Assembly: GCA_902385025.1 (NCBI GenBank)
Contig: CABMDX010000237.1
Span: forward strand, 1 to 5,320
Direction: 5' to 3'
DNA length: 5,320 nucleotides
Source: an uncultured archaeon
GTDB lineage: Archaea; Halobacteriota; Methanosarcinia; Methanotrichales; Methanotrichaceae
The notes beneath the pieces are model-generated. The model searched no databases. It had not been told where the DNA came from and saw only the letters and a program-made list of their open reading frames with translations. Below are positions 1-5,320 of this stretch, in pieces. A program made the translations under genes and the position numbers. Within the stretch, counting starts at the first letter, position 1, and every line of letters begins with the position of its first letter.

Positions 1-267
1 GCCGTCAATTGTTTCGATAACGTTTTGGAGATCGATCTATCATCCATTTCCGCCTGGATCTATAGAGGAATGGCCCTTTATCGACTAGCGAGGCATGAAG
101 AAGCTCTAGCCTCGTTCGAAGAGGCATTAGAGATCAACATCTCCGATCCAGCAGCGTGGCACTTCAAGGGAGAGGCCCTTAATAAGCTTGGGCTCAAAGA
201 AGAATCTGATAATGCTTTTGCCAAAGCGGCATCATTGGGGTGGAAGTGGGAGGTGGCTATACACTGA
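1..267 (+). CDS. TPR-repeat protein, C-terminal part only (5' end outside window)
   Basis: The frame is open from base 1 and ends at TGA 265-267, giving 88 visible residues. A TTG at 25-27 is not the likely start, because the codons before it (AVNCFDNV) continue naturally into a TPR helix B. One complete 34-residue tetratricopeptide unit is visible, starting AWIYRGMALYRLARHEEAL and ending near NISDP. It is preceded by the end of another unit and followed by a diverged terminal one (AWHFKGEALNKLGLKEES). The TPR signature residues W, G/A, Y/L, A and the helix-B F..A...N/D pattern are all present. TPR arrays form superhelical scaffolds for protein-protein contacts; the partner cannot be told from this fragment. 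The short tail GWKWEVAIH is not TPR-like and probably ends the protein. The gene converges on the large exported-protein gene. TPR identity is confident; cellular role is unknown. Confidence 0.85.
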   Translation, partial: AVNCFDNVLEIDLSSISAWIYRGMALYRLARHEEALASFEEALEINISDPAAWHFKGEALNKLGLKEESDNAFAKAASLGWKWEVAIH

Positions 268-399
268 AGATCGGCTTGCCATAAAATCCGTGGATAACAA
301 GACCTGCCAATAGAATCGGATTCCAAGTTGCGGTATATGGCGAGATAACTCTCGCGAAACTCTCTTCTTGTTAATGCTGTTGCTGTGTAGATCAACTAT

Positions 400-420
400 T
401 TCTGCATCATATATGCAGAA
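400..420. repeat. Perfect 8-bp inverted repeat (hairpin)
   Basis: TTCTGCAT (400-407) and ATGCAGAA (413-420) are exact reverse complements separated by the 5-base loop CATAT. It lies 133 bases past the stop of the TPR gene. No run of T follows on either strand, so a terminator role is only a guess. It could be a chance hairpin or a protein-binding site. Confidence 0.5.
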
Positions 421-497
421 CCTGGAGATTCACCTGAGCATTCATGCTTCGAAAGCTGGGATTTCAGGGTTTGGCAGGAAATGCTGGAGGCCGCTAA

Positions 498-516
498 ACG
501 GCAATGTACCTGCCGT
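498..516. repeat. 6-bp inverted repeat (hairpin)
   Basis: ACGGCA (498-503) pairs with TGCCGT (511-516) across a 7-base loop. The stem is short but GC-rich. It lies in the convergent intergenic region, with no T-tract beside it. Function is unknown. Confidence 0.3.
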
Positions 517-603
517 CGAGCAAACCCATAGTTTAGGCCTTATAGCCCAGTTCTTTTGCCTTGGATAGAATGCGGCCTTTGATGAACCATTAATTTGAAT
601 TAT

Positions 604-620
604 AGGGAGACATTCTCCCT
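604..620 (-). terminator. Stem-loop just past the stop of the large exported-protein gene
   Basis: AGGGAGA (604-610) and TCTCCCT (614-620) form a perfect 7-bp stem with a 3-base loop. The stem begins 3 bases after the TGA stop (624-626) of the minus-strand gene, the usual place for a transcript-ending or 3'-stabilising hairpin. On that strand it is followed by A/T-rich DNA (ATAATTCAAATT) rather than a clean T-run. Termination is therefore an inference from position and symmetry. Confidence 0.45.
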
Positions 621-623
621 TTA

Positions 624-3608
624 TCACACCCCCAAGGCCCATATTTTCAGGTTATCAAAACTGATGTGAACCGTTTGATCGTCTAGTGCCCCTGCAGCCA
701 GTCCTATTCTGCCTGCGGGTATAGTGCTGTCTTGCGCCTCACCTATCTTTGCTCCATTGGCATAGAAAGTGAACCTATCTCCTTTGCATTCAACTCGGAG
801 GATGTTTTTTGCATTTCCAACATTTATTTTACTGGACCAGGCATAAGGCACGATCTCCCTCCACTGGCCTTTTTGGTTTATATCGAACCTGTAATTGCCA
901 GTGCCTGAAACCTGGAAACAGTAATAATTTCCAGATGTGTCGCGGCGCAGGACCAATCCATATTGATTGTTGTCAGGGCCTTCTTCTTGTTTTGTCTCGG
1001 ATTCAACTGAAAAGTCCTTGAAAATCGGGCAATCAGGAGGATATGACCACGAAAGACCGGGTTTCTTTCGGATTATATGATATCTTCCGTTTTCATAGCC
1101 CATACTGCTCATATCCGGATCAGACGATTTTCTTGCCCAACCACTATTCATGTCTGAGAAATCGTCGGAGTATAGCAATTCACCCAAACCGCTCGATGCT
1201 AAAGGAGCATAGGGAGTGGATATGGTTTCATTAGAAGGGGATGATGCATATCCTTCAACCTCTCCGGTATATGGGGATTGGCTTTCTGATAAAGAGGTGC
1301 CAGGGCCTCCAGCTTCAGAATCGTATGCATACCCTTCAACCTTGGCAAATCCGCAGGACGACTGCGAATTCCAAGACCATGTGTCAGGATCAGAGTCAAC
1401 AACTGTATAGTTTCCTGCAGGAATGATCTCATTAGGGTGAGATATCCACCAGACGTTAGCCACGCCGGAGCCGGACTCAAGAGTAACTGTCCAAGGCCCG
1501 AAGATCTCACCATCTCCATTTTTTAGAGCGATAGTCCCTGCTGAAGTAGTTCCCTTTCCCCAATTCCAATGATAGGTATCGATGTAAGTCATCATATACG
1601 GCCTATCAATGCTGAAAAACGGGCCGCAAGTGGGAGCGTTCTTCACGGAGTAGATATTCCAACTGTCGTATAGGACCTCGCTATGTGATTTGTCTGTTGC
1701 ACTGGGTTCACCTGCTGCGCCATTTCTTTCTTGCAGATCCACAACCACAGGCCGGATGACCTGGCCATCGTCTTGGATCAGGAGCATTTCTGAGCCATCA
1801 GGATCTATATCGATAGAAGATTTATCCCCCGCATTCATATAGGCTGAATAAACTGCTGCGCTGCCGGTTTCATTATCGATGATCATCAAATGATGCCAGC
1901 CATCCTCTACGGCTTCAAAACTGACCTTGTAGGGGTCATTGCGTTGTTCGGTCCATATTAACCCCCAACTGCCCGATTCATTTTCGAAAAATGGAAGGAT
2001 GGAGACTGGATAGAATCCGCTTATGCTCTCAGTTTTCTGGTCCATCTCCATGCTCGCGCCTTTACCTTCCCAAATAACATTTACCGGGCAGAGCTGCACT
2101 AAGATTCTTCTTGATGGAATGGGATTGTCGCTGGGTTTTTCATAAGACTCTGGCAATGATTGCGTGGGGCCTCTTTGTTTTTTCAGCTTGTCGCCATAAA
2201 GCCAGGCACCTAGCTGTGCTCCGTAGACGTTGATGCAATATTTCTCAGGGTCGTTTGGCGAATTTGTTTTGAATAAGCGATATCCCTGCTCAATTTCATT
2301 TGCAAGAATAGAAACGACTGCTCTATTAGGCGGTTCTTTTAATTCTGGATCATATAATAGTGTCTCAACAACTTCATCAATAGCATTGTGGACGTTCCCG
2401 ATCATAGCCTCGCCCAGGCCGATGGGGCCCCACTCCCCGCGCCCTTGCATCTCATAGTATGCGGTTCCAAATAGATGATACCACATGCCAGCATTTTGCC
2501 CTTCGCCAAGCGGTTCGCGGGTTACCATCGGTTCGAGATATTTATTAAAGAAAGTCAAATCACGTGGAACATCGGTGAAAGTCTGATCATTTTCTCGAGC
2601 AAGAGATCTCATCAGATTGTGGGATAGTAATAAAGCCTCTCGAACATCACCCTTTCTCTCTTTGAGTGCCAAAAACAATACATCTCCAGGAGTCAGCTTT
2701 TTGCCGTTGTTGTTATCATAGCAATCCATGATTCCATAATACAGCGACCTCTCAATTCCGTGTCCTTTAACGCTCTCAGGGGTTATCGTCCTTGTATTGC
2801 GATCTTTTTCGGTCGTAAACACAAATTTTTCGCTAATCCGATCGATGGTGCCCCCCTGTGATTGGAGCCAGGAGAGAGCAGGCAAAGCGCCGACTGCATT
2901 ATCAGATGAAAAAGCTTTGATGGCGTTCTCATCGTTATATCGATCAATGGCGTCTTCAAAATCCGCCTTTAAATCCTCGTAATTTACCTGTATGCTGCCG
3001 TAATTGACTACTTCATCTATTGGAATTAAAAATCTCAATGCAGCTTCCGCGCATAATCCCTTTGAGCAACCAACGCACTCAGAACGGCCTTCCGCTCCGG
3101 TCTCAATTGCATTATTGCTGGTCTCTTCCACTGGCATGGAATACGAGCGATTCAAGCTCGCCTCCACCACCACGCCCCTGGAGCCAGCGTTATAGCTCCC
3201 TTCAAGGGATATCGTGAAGCTTGCCTCTTTTGCATCAGATGGCACAGGAAGCGTAACCGAGAATTGCTGATTCATCACATCCCCAGCAAGACCATTTTTG
3301 GGGAATTTCTCCTGATGAAAGCTCTTAGGCTCCTGGCCATCCACGCTGACGCTTACATCTATAGTCGCACCCCATCCATTGCCCGCGCTGGCCGTGCCGG
3401 AGACTGTCAGCTCGTCTCCCGTGAGCTTTCCTTCCAGCTTCCTGTAACAGGTGAACCCTTCCGAGTCTTTGGGCGCAGAGAGACCTGCTCCGGAGACAGA
3501 ATAGCTAACCTGCAGCCCATTGAATGGCTCTGCAGGAAAGATATCTGCCAGGGTCATTGAAGACGATATAAAAAATATCAGGAAAACAAATTGAAAAACA
3601 ACCATCAT
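624..3608 (-). CDS. Large exported multidomain protein with C-terminal concanavalin/LamG-like domain, function unknown
   Basis: The product is 994 residues read from ATG 3608-3606. Residues 4-21 are a hydrophobic export signal (VVFQFVFLIFFISSSMTLA), with a likely cut after A21. Residues about 28-160 look like a beta-sandwich. A Cys cluster follows (C178, C181, C186). Residues about 188-475 are mostly helical, with conserved-looking WYHLFGTAYYEMQGRGEWGP. Residues about 500-625 are beta-rich and begin RILVQLCPVNV, a style seen at the start of carbohydrate- or surface-associated beta domains. Residues about 645-755 form a W-rich module (YHWNWGKGTTSAGTI, then AGNYTVVDSDPDTWSWN), similar to modules I recall from other secreted prokaryotic proteins. 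A Pro/Ser/Gly linker (about 758-808) leads to residues 809-992, which resemble LamG/DUF1080-type jelly-roll domains (DDFSDMNSGW, YGLVLRRD, GRIGLAAG, FDNLKIW). No membrane anchor or catalytic motif is recognised, so it is probably released or held non-covalently outside the cell. Binding of a glycan or cell-surface polymer is inference. An upstream ATT start is possible (see the RBS entry). Confidence 0.85.
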   Translation of the reverse strand: MMVVFQFVFLIFFISSSMTLADIFPAEPFNGLQVSYSVSGAGLSAPKDSEGFTCYRKLEGKLTGDELTVSGTASAGNGWGATIDVSVSVDGQEPKSFHQEKFPKNGLAGDVMNQQFSVTLPVPSDAKEASFTISLEGSYNAGSRGVVVEASLNRSYSMPVEETSNNAIETGAEGRSECVGCSKGLCAEAALRFLIPIDEVVNYGSIQVNYEDLKADFEDAIDRYNDENAIKAFSSDNAVGALPALSWLQSQGGTIDRISEKFVFTTEKDRNTRTITPESVKGHGIERSLYYGIMDCYDNNNGKKLTPGDVLFLALKERKGDVREALLLSHNLMRSLARENDQTFTDVPRDLTFFNKYLEPMVTREPLGEGQNAGMWYHLFGTAYYEMQGRGEWGPIGLGEAMIGNVHNAIDEVVETLLYDPELKEPPNRAVVSILANEIEQGYRLFKTNSPNDPEKYCINVYGAQLGAWLYGDKLKKQRGPTQSLPESYEKPSDNPIPSRRILVQLCPVNVIWEGKGASMEMDQKTESISGFYPVSILPFFENESGSWGLIWTEQRNDPYKVSFEAVEDGWHHLMIIDNETGSAAVYSAYMNAGDKSSIDIDPDGSEMLLIQDDGQVIRPVVVDLQERNGAAGEPSATDKSHSEVLYDSWNIYSVKNAPTCGPFFSIDRPYMMTYIDTYHWNWGKGTTSAGTIALKNGDGEIFGPWTVTLESGSGVANVWWISHPNEIIPAGNYTVVDSDPDTWSWNSQSSCGFAKVEGYAYDSEAGGPGTSLSESQSPYTGEVEGYASSPSNETISTPYAPLASSGLGELLYSDDFSDMNSGWARKSSDPDMSSMGYENGRYHIIRKKPGLSWSYPPDCPIFKDFSVESETKQEEGPDNNQYGLVLRRDTSGNYYCFQVSGTGNYRFDINQKGQWREIVPYAWSSKINVGNAKNILRVECKGDRFTFYANGAKIGEAQDSTIPAGRIGLAAGALDDQTVHISFDNLKIWALGV
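1244..1342 (-). repeat. Direct repeat pair in the linker of the large exported protein
   Basis: Bases 1244-1261 and 1325-1342 match at 17 of 18 positions and lie exactly 81 bases (27 codons) apart. On the minus strand both encode the peptide VEGYA in the low-complexity linker between the W-rich module and the C-terminal jelly-roll domain. The in-frame spacing suggests an old linker duplication whose middle has diverged. The sequence between them is rich in Ser, Pro and Gly. Confidence 0.5.
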
Positions 3609-3635
3609 ATTTGCAATATGATGACTTGATCTTGA

Positions 3636-3651
3636 AATACCGAATCCCTCC
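3636..3651 (-). promoter_or_regulatory. Shine-Dalgarno GGAGGG with optimally spaced ATT codon
   Basis: GGAGGG at 3651-3646 is the only good ribosome binding site upstream of the large exported-protein gene. It sits 37 bases before the ATG at 3608, too far to serve it. Only 7 bases separate it from an in-frame ATT (3638-3636), and an in-frame TAG (3653-3651) closes the frame just above. Starting at ATT would add ten residues (ISRSSHHIAN in sense translation). These would give the signal peptide the basic n-region that the ATG-started form lacks. ATT starts are rare, so the case rests on spacing and the signal-peptide argument. Confidence 0.4.
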
Positions 3652-3680
3652 TATTTGGTTGTATCTCAGGTGTTTTAAGC

Positions 3681-3688
3681 TCATAAAG
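3681..3688 (-). promoter_or_regulatory. Possible archaeal TATA-like box for the large exported-protein gene
   Basis: The minus-strand octamer CTTTATGA lies about 30 bases above the Shine-Dalgarno at 3651-3646. This would place transcription start near 3660 with a short leader. No clear BRE element is seen directly upstream, and the match to a TATA consensus is partial. If the host is bacterial this call is void. Confidence 0.2.
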
Positions 3689-3817
3689 ATTCCATATCTA
3701 CTCGGGCTTTGAGAACTCGATTACGCGTTTATTACCATTTCATCCTATCGATACCCTATTTTCCTTTCATTTTTTGCCTCAACCACCTCATTTTGCTTTA
3801 GGCTTCGACAGCCTCCT

Positions 3818-4176
3818 CTAGGCTAGACCAGCTTTTCGGAGCGTTCTGAGCTGATACAAGTTGAAGGCGATAGCTGTAAAAATCATCTTGACTTGGACCT
3901 TGTGGATAGTGGTAACGAGGACGTGAGCCGCCTTGAAGACAGCTTTTGGTACCGCAAATGGCCTCTCACCTGGTGATCTCATCTTGCTGATCTGTAGATT
4001 CCGTCCTCTGTCCCATGCGTTCAACGGATGACCTCTCGTTGCCTCTACATGGTCACCGATCTGCCCTAGGCAGCGGCTCCAAAATAGTCTTTGTTCCTGT
4101 AGATGGTTTTGCCTACTCTGGATAGATCTACCTTGCTATATGCCTGTTTCAGTCCAAAACGCATAAATAAATTCAT
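3818..4176 (-). pseudogene. Remnant of an IS5-type DDE transposase (3' end, frameshifted, two amber codons)
   Basis: Read from ATG 4176-4174, the minus strand gives MNLFMRFGLKQAYSKVDL, then SRVGKTIYRNKDYFGAAA. It is interrupted by TAG at 4068-4066 and TAG at 4047-4045. A one-base frame change just after the second TAG restores similarity as ATRGHPLNAWDRGRNLQISK. It then continues MRSPGERPFAVPKAVFKAAH and VLVTTIHKVQVKMIFTAIAF to TAG 3820-3818. This is the C-terminal part of an IS5-type transposase: YR(D)K(G)YFG, RGHPL, the E...FA..K motif carrying the third catalytic acidic residue, and the HV.VTT...V.VK terminal block. The family Asp of YRDKGYFG is Asn here, so even a repaired frame would probably be inactive. 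About the first two thirds of the gene is missing. It is a dead insertion-sequence fragment. Terminal inverted repeats could not be identified. Confidence 0.85.
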
Positions 4177-4196
4177 AATAATAAATAGTATTTATA

Positions 4197-4207
4197 GTAT
4201 ATAAAAA
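4197..4207 (-). promoter_or_regulatory. TATA-box-like element above the transposase remnant
   Basis: On the minus strand this reads TTTTTATATAC, a strong match to an archaeal TATA box. It lies 20-30 bases above the ATG at 4176-4174 of the truncated transposase, a spacing suited to a near-leaderless transcript. The surrounding 4165-4207 stretch is almost pure A/T, so the match may be a by-product of base composition. Confidence 0.25.
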
Positions 4208-4450
4208 CGTAGTCTAACTTAGGCATTGCTGCCAGTACAAAGGTATTTTATCTAACTGATAGCATATTGAATATCTTATGGCATGCAGTACATTTCCAGA
4301 AGTTGTGGATATAACTTCTGTTCCCGTATGCCAATCTATCTTCGCCTTGCCCATGTCACTGCCACCCCGAATATACTACAATCTATTTCACATGAGCAAA
4401 TTGCAGCCAATCAAAACCACGCAAAACCGCTATGCTTCAGTCCATAGGAG
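4208..4450. other. Non-coding spacer between transposase remnant and tRNA-Leu
   Basis: There is no supported gene here. One plus-strand frame from 4278 runs into the tRNA gene and encodes a featureless peptide, so it is not credible. On the minus strand, T-rich patches about 20-35 bases past the tRNA 3' end (GGTTTTGCGTGGTTTTG) could end tRNA transcription. I looked for a partial copy of the tRNA 3' end, as an integrated element would leave, and saw none. Confidence 0.5.
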
Positions 4451-4581
4451 TGCGGGGAAAGGGATTCGAACCCTTGAACTCCTGCGAGAATAGATCTTGA
4501 GTCTATCACCGTTGGCCTGGCTTGGTTATCCCCGCGTCCGACCTGCTGGAATAACAGATCGAACCTCATCAAGGCACCTCC
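4411..4581 (-). other. Small open frame with strong Shine-Dalgarno, running through the tRNA-Leu gene
   Basis: GGAGGTG (4581-4575), a full 7-base match to the usual 16S 3' end, stands 5 bases before ATG 4569-4567. The frame stays open for 52 codons to TGA 4413-4411, beginning MRFDLLFQQVGRGDNQ. Codons 12 to about 40 are read from the tRNA gene itself, so the tRNA dictates most of the sequence and a selected protein is unlikely. It may be the surviving start of an older gene, or chance. I do not claim a product. Confidence 0.15.
4451..4535 (-). tRNA. tRNA-Leu (anticodon CAA)
   Basis: The 85-base minus-strand sequence folds as a class II tRNA. The 7-bp acceptor stem GCGGGGA/TCCCCGC is perfect, with discriminator A. 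The D stem is ACC/GGT with a GG-containing loop. The anticodon stem ATAGA/TCTAT encloses loop CTCAAGA with anticodon CAA, which reads UUG. A 14-base variable region holds a CTC/GAG arm, and the T arm AAGGG/CCCTT carries loop TTCGAAT. The long variable arm with anticodon CAA and discriminator A is diagnostic for leucine. No intron is present, and the CCA end is not encoded because the next bases are CTC. All stems are intact, so the gene looks functional although both neighbours are decayed mobile elements. A weak TATA-like TTCATAAA (4592-4585) lies about 50 bases upstream. Confidence 0.95.
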
Positions 4582-4623
4582 GGGTTTATGAAGCTTGCCA
4601 TTGTCAATGGCTGCAAAAATTAT

Positions 4624-4909
4624 CTAACCATAGCTGAATAAGAATGACCACTTAGTTGAAAAGCCTTGCTCAATTATAAATTCTTTTGCCATCTGAGAGC
4701 CCAGTTCGTGCCTCTTTCGATCTTTGCGCCTGTAGCTGTCCCTTTTATGTTGCCCGCAGTCCAATGTAATGATGCAAAACTCTATCCAGAATAGTCGCTA
4801 GGACTACATGATCTAAAGTAGTGTGAGGATAATTATCCTCACCCCACTTTGCTCGAACTTCCGAGGAAATCGCTGCTATTTCGTTGCAGTATTCTAGATC
4901 GTGATTAAC
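4624..4909 (-). pseudogene. Probable IS21-type IstB ATPase remnant (C-terminal end, frameshifted)
   Basis: A minus-strand frame open from 4909 reads through DHVVLATILDRVLHHYIGLR to TAA 4747-4745. A second frame picks up KRDSYRRKDRKRHELGSQMA and ends at TAG 4626-4624. Joined, LATILDRVLHH plus SYRRKDRKR resembles the C-terminus of IstB helper ATPases of IS21 elements, whose consensus is roughly A.ILDRLLHH.........SYR.K. The Walker A and B motifs, which lie further N-terminal, are absent. The residues upstream of LDHVV do not obviously match IstB, so the real homology may cover only about 40 codons. Two frames and no start mark it as dead. The upstream end overlaps the stop of the fascin-like repeats by 16 bases, which suggests an insertion junction. 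Family assignment is moderate. Confidence 0.5.
4823..4842. repeat. Perfect 20-bp palindrome
   Basis: GTGAGGATAATTATCCTCAC equals its own reverse complement over all 20 bases. Symmetry breaks at the next pair (4822 T, 4843 C). It falls inside the probable IstB remnant, where it reads as GEDNYPH on the minus strand. A site of this kind can bind a dimeric regulator or fold as a cruciform. No promoter is evident beside it, and the role is unknown. Confidence 0.75.
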
Positions 4910-5280
4910 CTAAACGTCTCCCATGCGCCAATGGCATTGCGGTTAGCCACAACAGCTCCGCCACCGCTACCTTCTGCACAGAGATATTGGCCATTGGCGG
5001 CCTGAAAAGCTACATTGCCGTCTCCTCTATATATATCTCTAAATGTCTCCCATGCGCCTATTGCGTTGCGATTGGCTACAACTACCCCTCCACCGCTGCC
5101 TTCTGCACAGACATATTGGCCGTTAGCTGCTTTAAGGGCTACATTGCCGTTTCCTCGATCAATGAGGTTGAATTTCTCCCAGGCGCCAATAGCATTTCGG
5201 TTGGCTACGACGACTCCGCCACCGCTTCCTTCGGCGCAGACATAATGGCCATTGGAGGCAACAAGGGCAAATATATTCGG
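4894..5280 (-). pseudogene. Fascin-like beta-trefoil repeat protein, C-terminal part without a start
   Basis: The minus-strand frame is open from 5280 to TAG 4896-4894 (128 residues) and contains three near-identical 43-residue units. The core of each unit is A.NG.Y.CAEGSGGG, then VVANRNAIGAWE.F. The pattern of NG.Y.CAE..GG..VANR...WE.F is that of fascin-like beta-trefoil repeats, and three such units would build one trefoil. Fascins bundle actin in animals; prokaryotic proteins with this motif are mostly uncharacterised, and a binding role outside the cell is inference. An in-frame TGA (5283-5281) lies immediately upstream, and no ATG, GTG or TTG occurs in the first two units. The gene is therefore either broken by a nonsense or frameshift change or was cut from a longer one. 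In the other repeats a Gly codon GGA sits about where the TGA lies. The 40 bases beyond it show no clear fascin-like sequence in any frame. The repeats end at a natural domain boundary (WETFRLITI). Confidence 0.7.
4897..5280 (-). repeat. Three tandem 129-bp coding repeats
   Basis: The Trp codons of the WE.F motif lie at 5181-5179, 5052-5050 and 4923-4921, giving an exact period of 129 bases (43 codons). The copies are alike in protein but clearly different at third codon positions. They are therefore old duplications, not a recent expansion. The first copy has a diverged start (PNIFALVASNGHY) compared with the others (GNVALKAANGQY and GNVAFQAANGQY). Confidence 0.85.
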
Positions 5281-5320
5281 TCAGAGCTGAAGAACACACC
5301 TCTGAACAACAGACACGCTA

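Larger units (their letters stand above)
268..623. other. Convergent intergenic region, no supported gene
   Basis: These 356 bases lie between the 3' ends of the TPR gene and the large exported-protein gene. Short open frames exist on both strands, but their predicted peptides show no recognisable domain and no good ribosome binding site. What the region does hold is three inverted repeats (400-420, 498-516 and 604-620), listed separately. Two genes ending toward each other would be expected to have their terminators here. Confidence 0.6.

Noticed and set aside
442..642. Minus-strand 66-codon frame across the convergent spacer
   Set aside because: It has no recognisable domain, overlaps the end of the exported-protein gene and the stem-loop at 604-620, and lacks a ribosome binding site.
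1199..1519. Minus-strand 106-codon open frame inside the large gene
   Set aside because: It lies in another frame of the same strand within the 994-residue protein, has low-complexity content and no Shine-Dalgarno.
3264..3560. Plus-strand 98-codon open frame opposite the N-terminal part of the exported protein
   Set aside because: It is an antisense shadow; the minus-strand frame has the signal peptide and coherent domains.
4208..4450. tRNA-derived attachment site duplicate from an integrated element
   Set aside because: No partial copy of the tRNA 3' end was seen in the window and no integrase gene is present.
5015..5245. Plus-strand 76-codon open frame with repeated TTTPPPLPSAQT
   Set aside because: It is the antisense shadow of the fascin-like repeats; the minus-strand reading gives a recognisable domain and the synonymous substitution pattern favours it.
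4897..5280. CRISPR-like array suggested by regular 129-base spacing
   Set aside because: The repeats are coding throughout with no unique spacers, and differences fall at third codon positions.

Overview
The window looks like an accessory stretch of a prokaryotic, probably archaeal, chromosome. The best guess is a methanogen of the Methanosarcinales, possibly Methanothrix-like, but no marker gene settles it. The clues are TPR repeats of a type common in those genomes, GGAGG Shine-Dalgarno sequences, TATA-like boxes rather than -35/-10 pairs, a type II tRNA-Leu gene without an encoded CCA, and a very large secreted beta-rich protein. Each clue is weak alone, and a bacterium cannot be excluded.

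Layout. Positions 1-267 (+) hold the 3' end of a TPR-repeat gene that starts outside the window. Positions 268-623 are a convergent intergenic region with several hairpins; the last (604-620) lies just past the stop of the next gene and may terminate it. Positions 624-3608 (-) hold the only intact large gene: a 994-residue exported multidomain protein of unknown function, with a signal peptide, an N-terminal beta region, a central helical region, two further beta/W-rich regions, a Pro/Ser/Gly linker and a C-terminal concanavalin/LamG-like domain. Its promoter region (3609-3800) has a good SD placed for an unusual ATT start rather than for the ATG pair.

From about 3800 to the end the window is a graveyard around a tRNA gene. 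A 5'-truncated IS5-type transposase with two amber codons and a frameshift (3818-4176, -) is followed by AT-rich DNA, an intact tRNA-Leu(CAA) (4451-4535, -), a frameshifted remnant resembling the C-terminus of an IS21-type IstB ATPase (4624-4909, -) and three tandem 43-residue fascin-like repeats (4894-5280, -). The repeats have no start codon and are preceded by an in-frame TGA.

How they fit together. No operon or pathway is visible. The TPR and fascin-like fragments and the large exported protein are repeat-rich or cell-surface type proteins, whereas the right third reflects insertion and decay of mobile elements beside a tRNA gene. I see no convincing new multi-gene system. The most interesting items are the large exported protein, its possible ATT start, the selected-but-broken fascin repeats and a perfect 20-bp palindrome in the IstB remnant.
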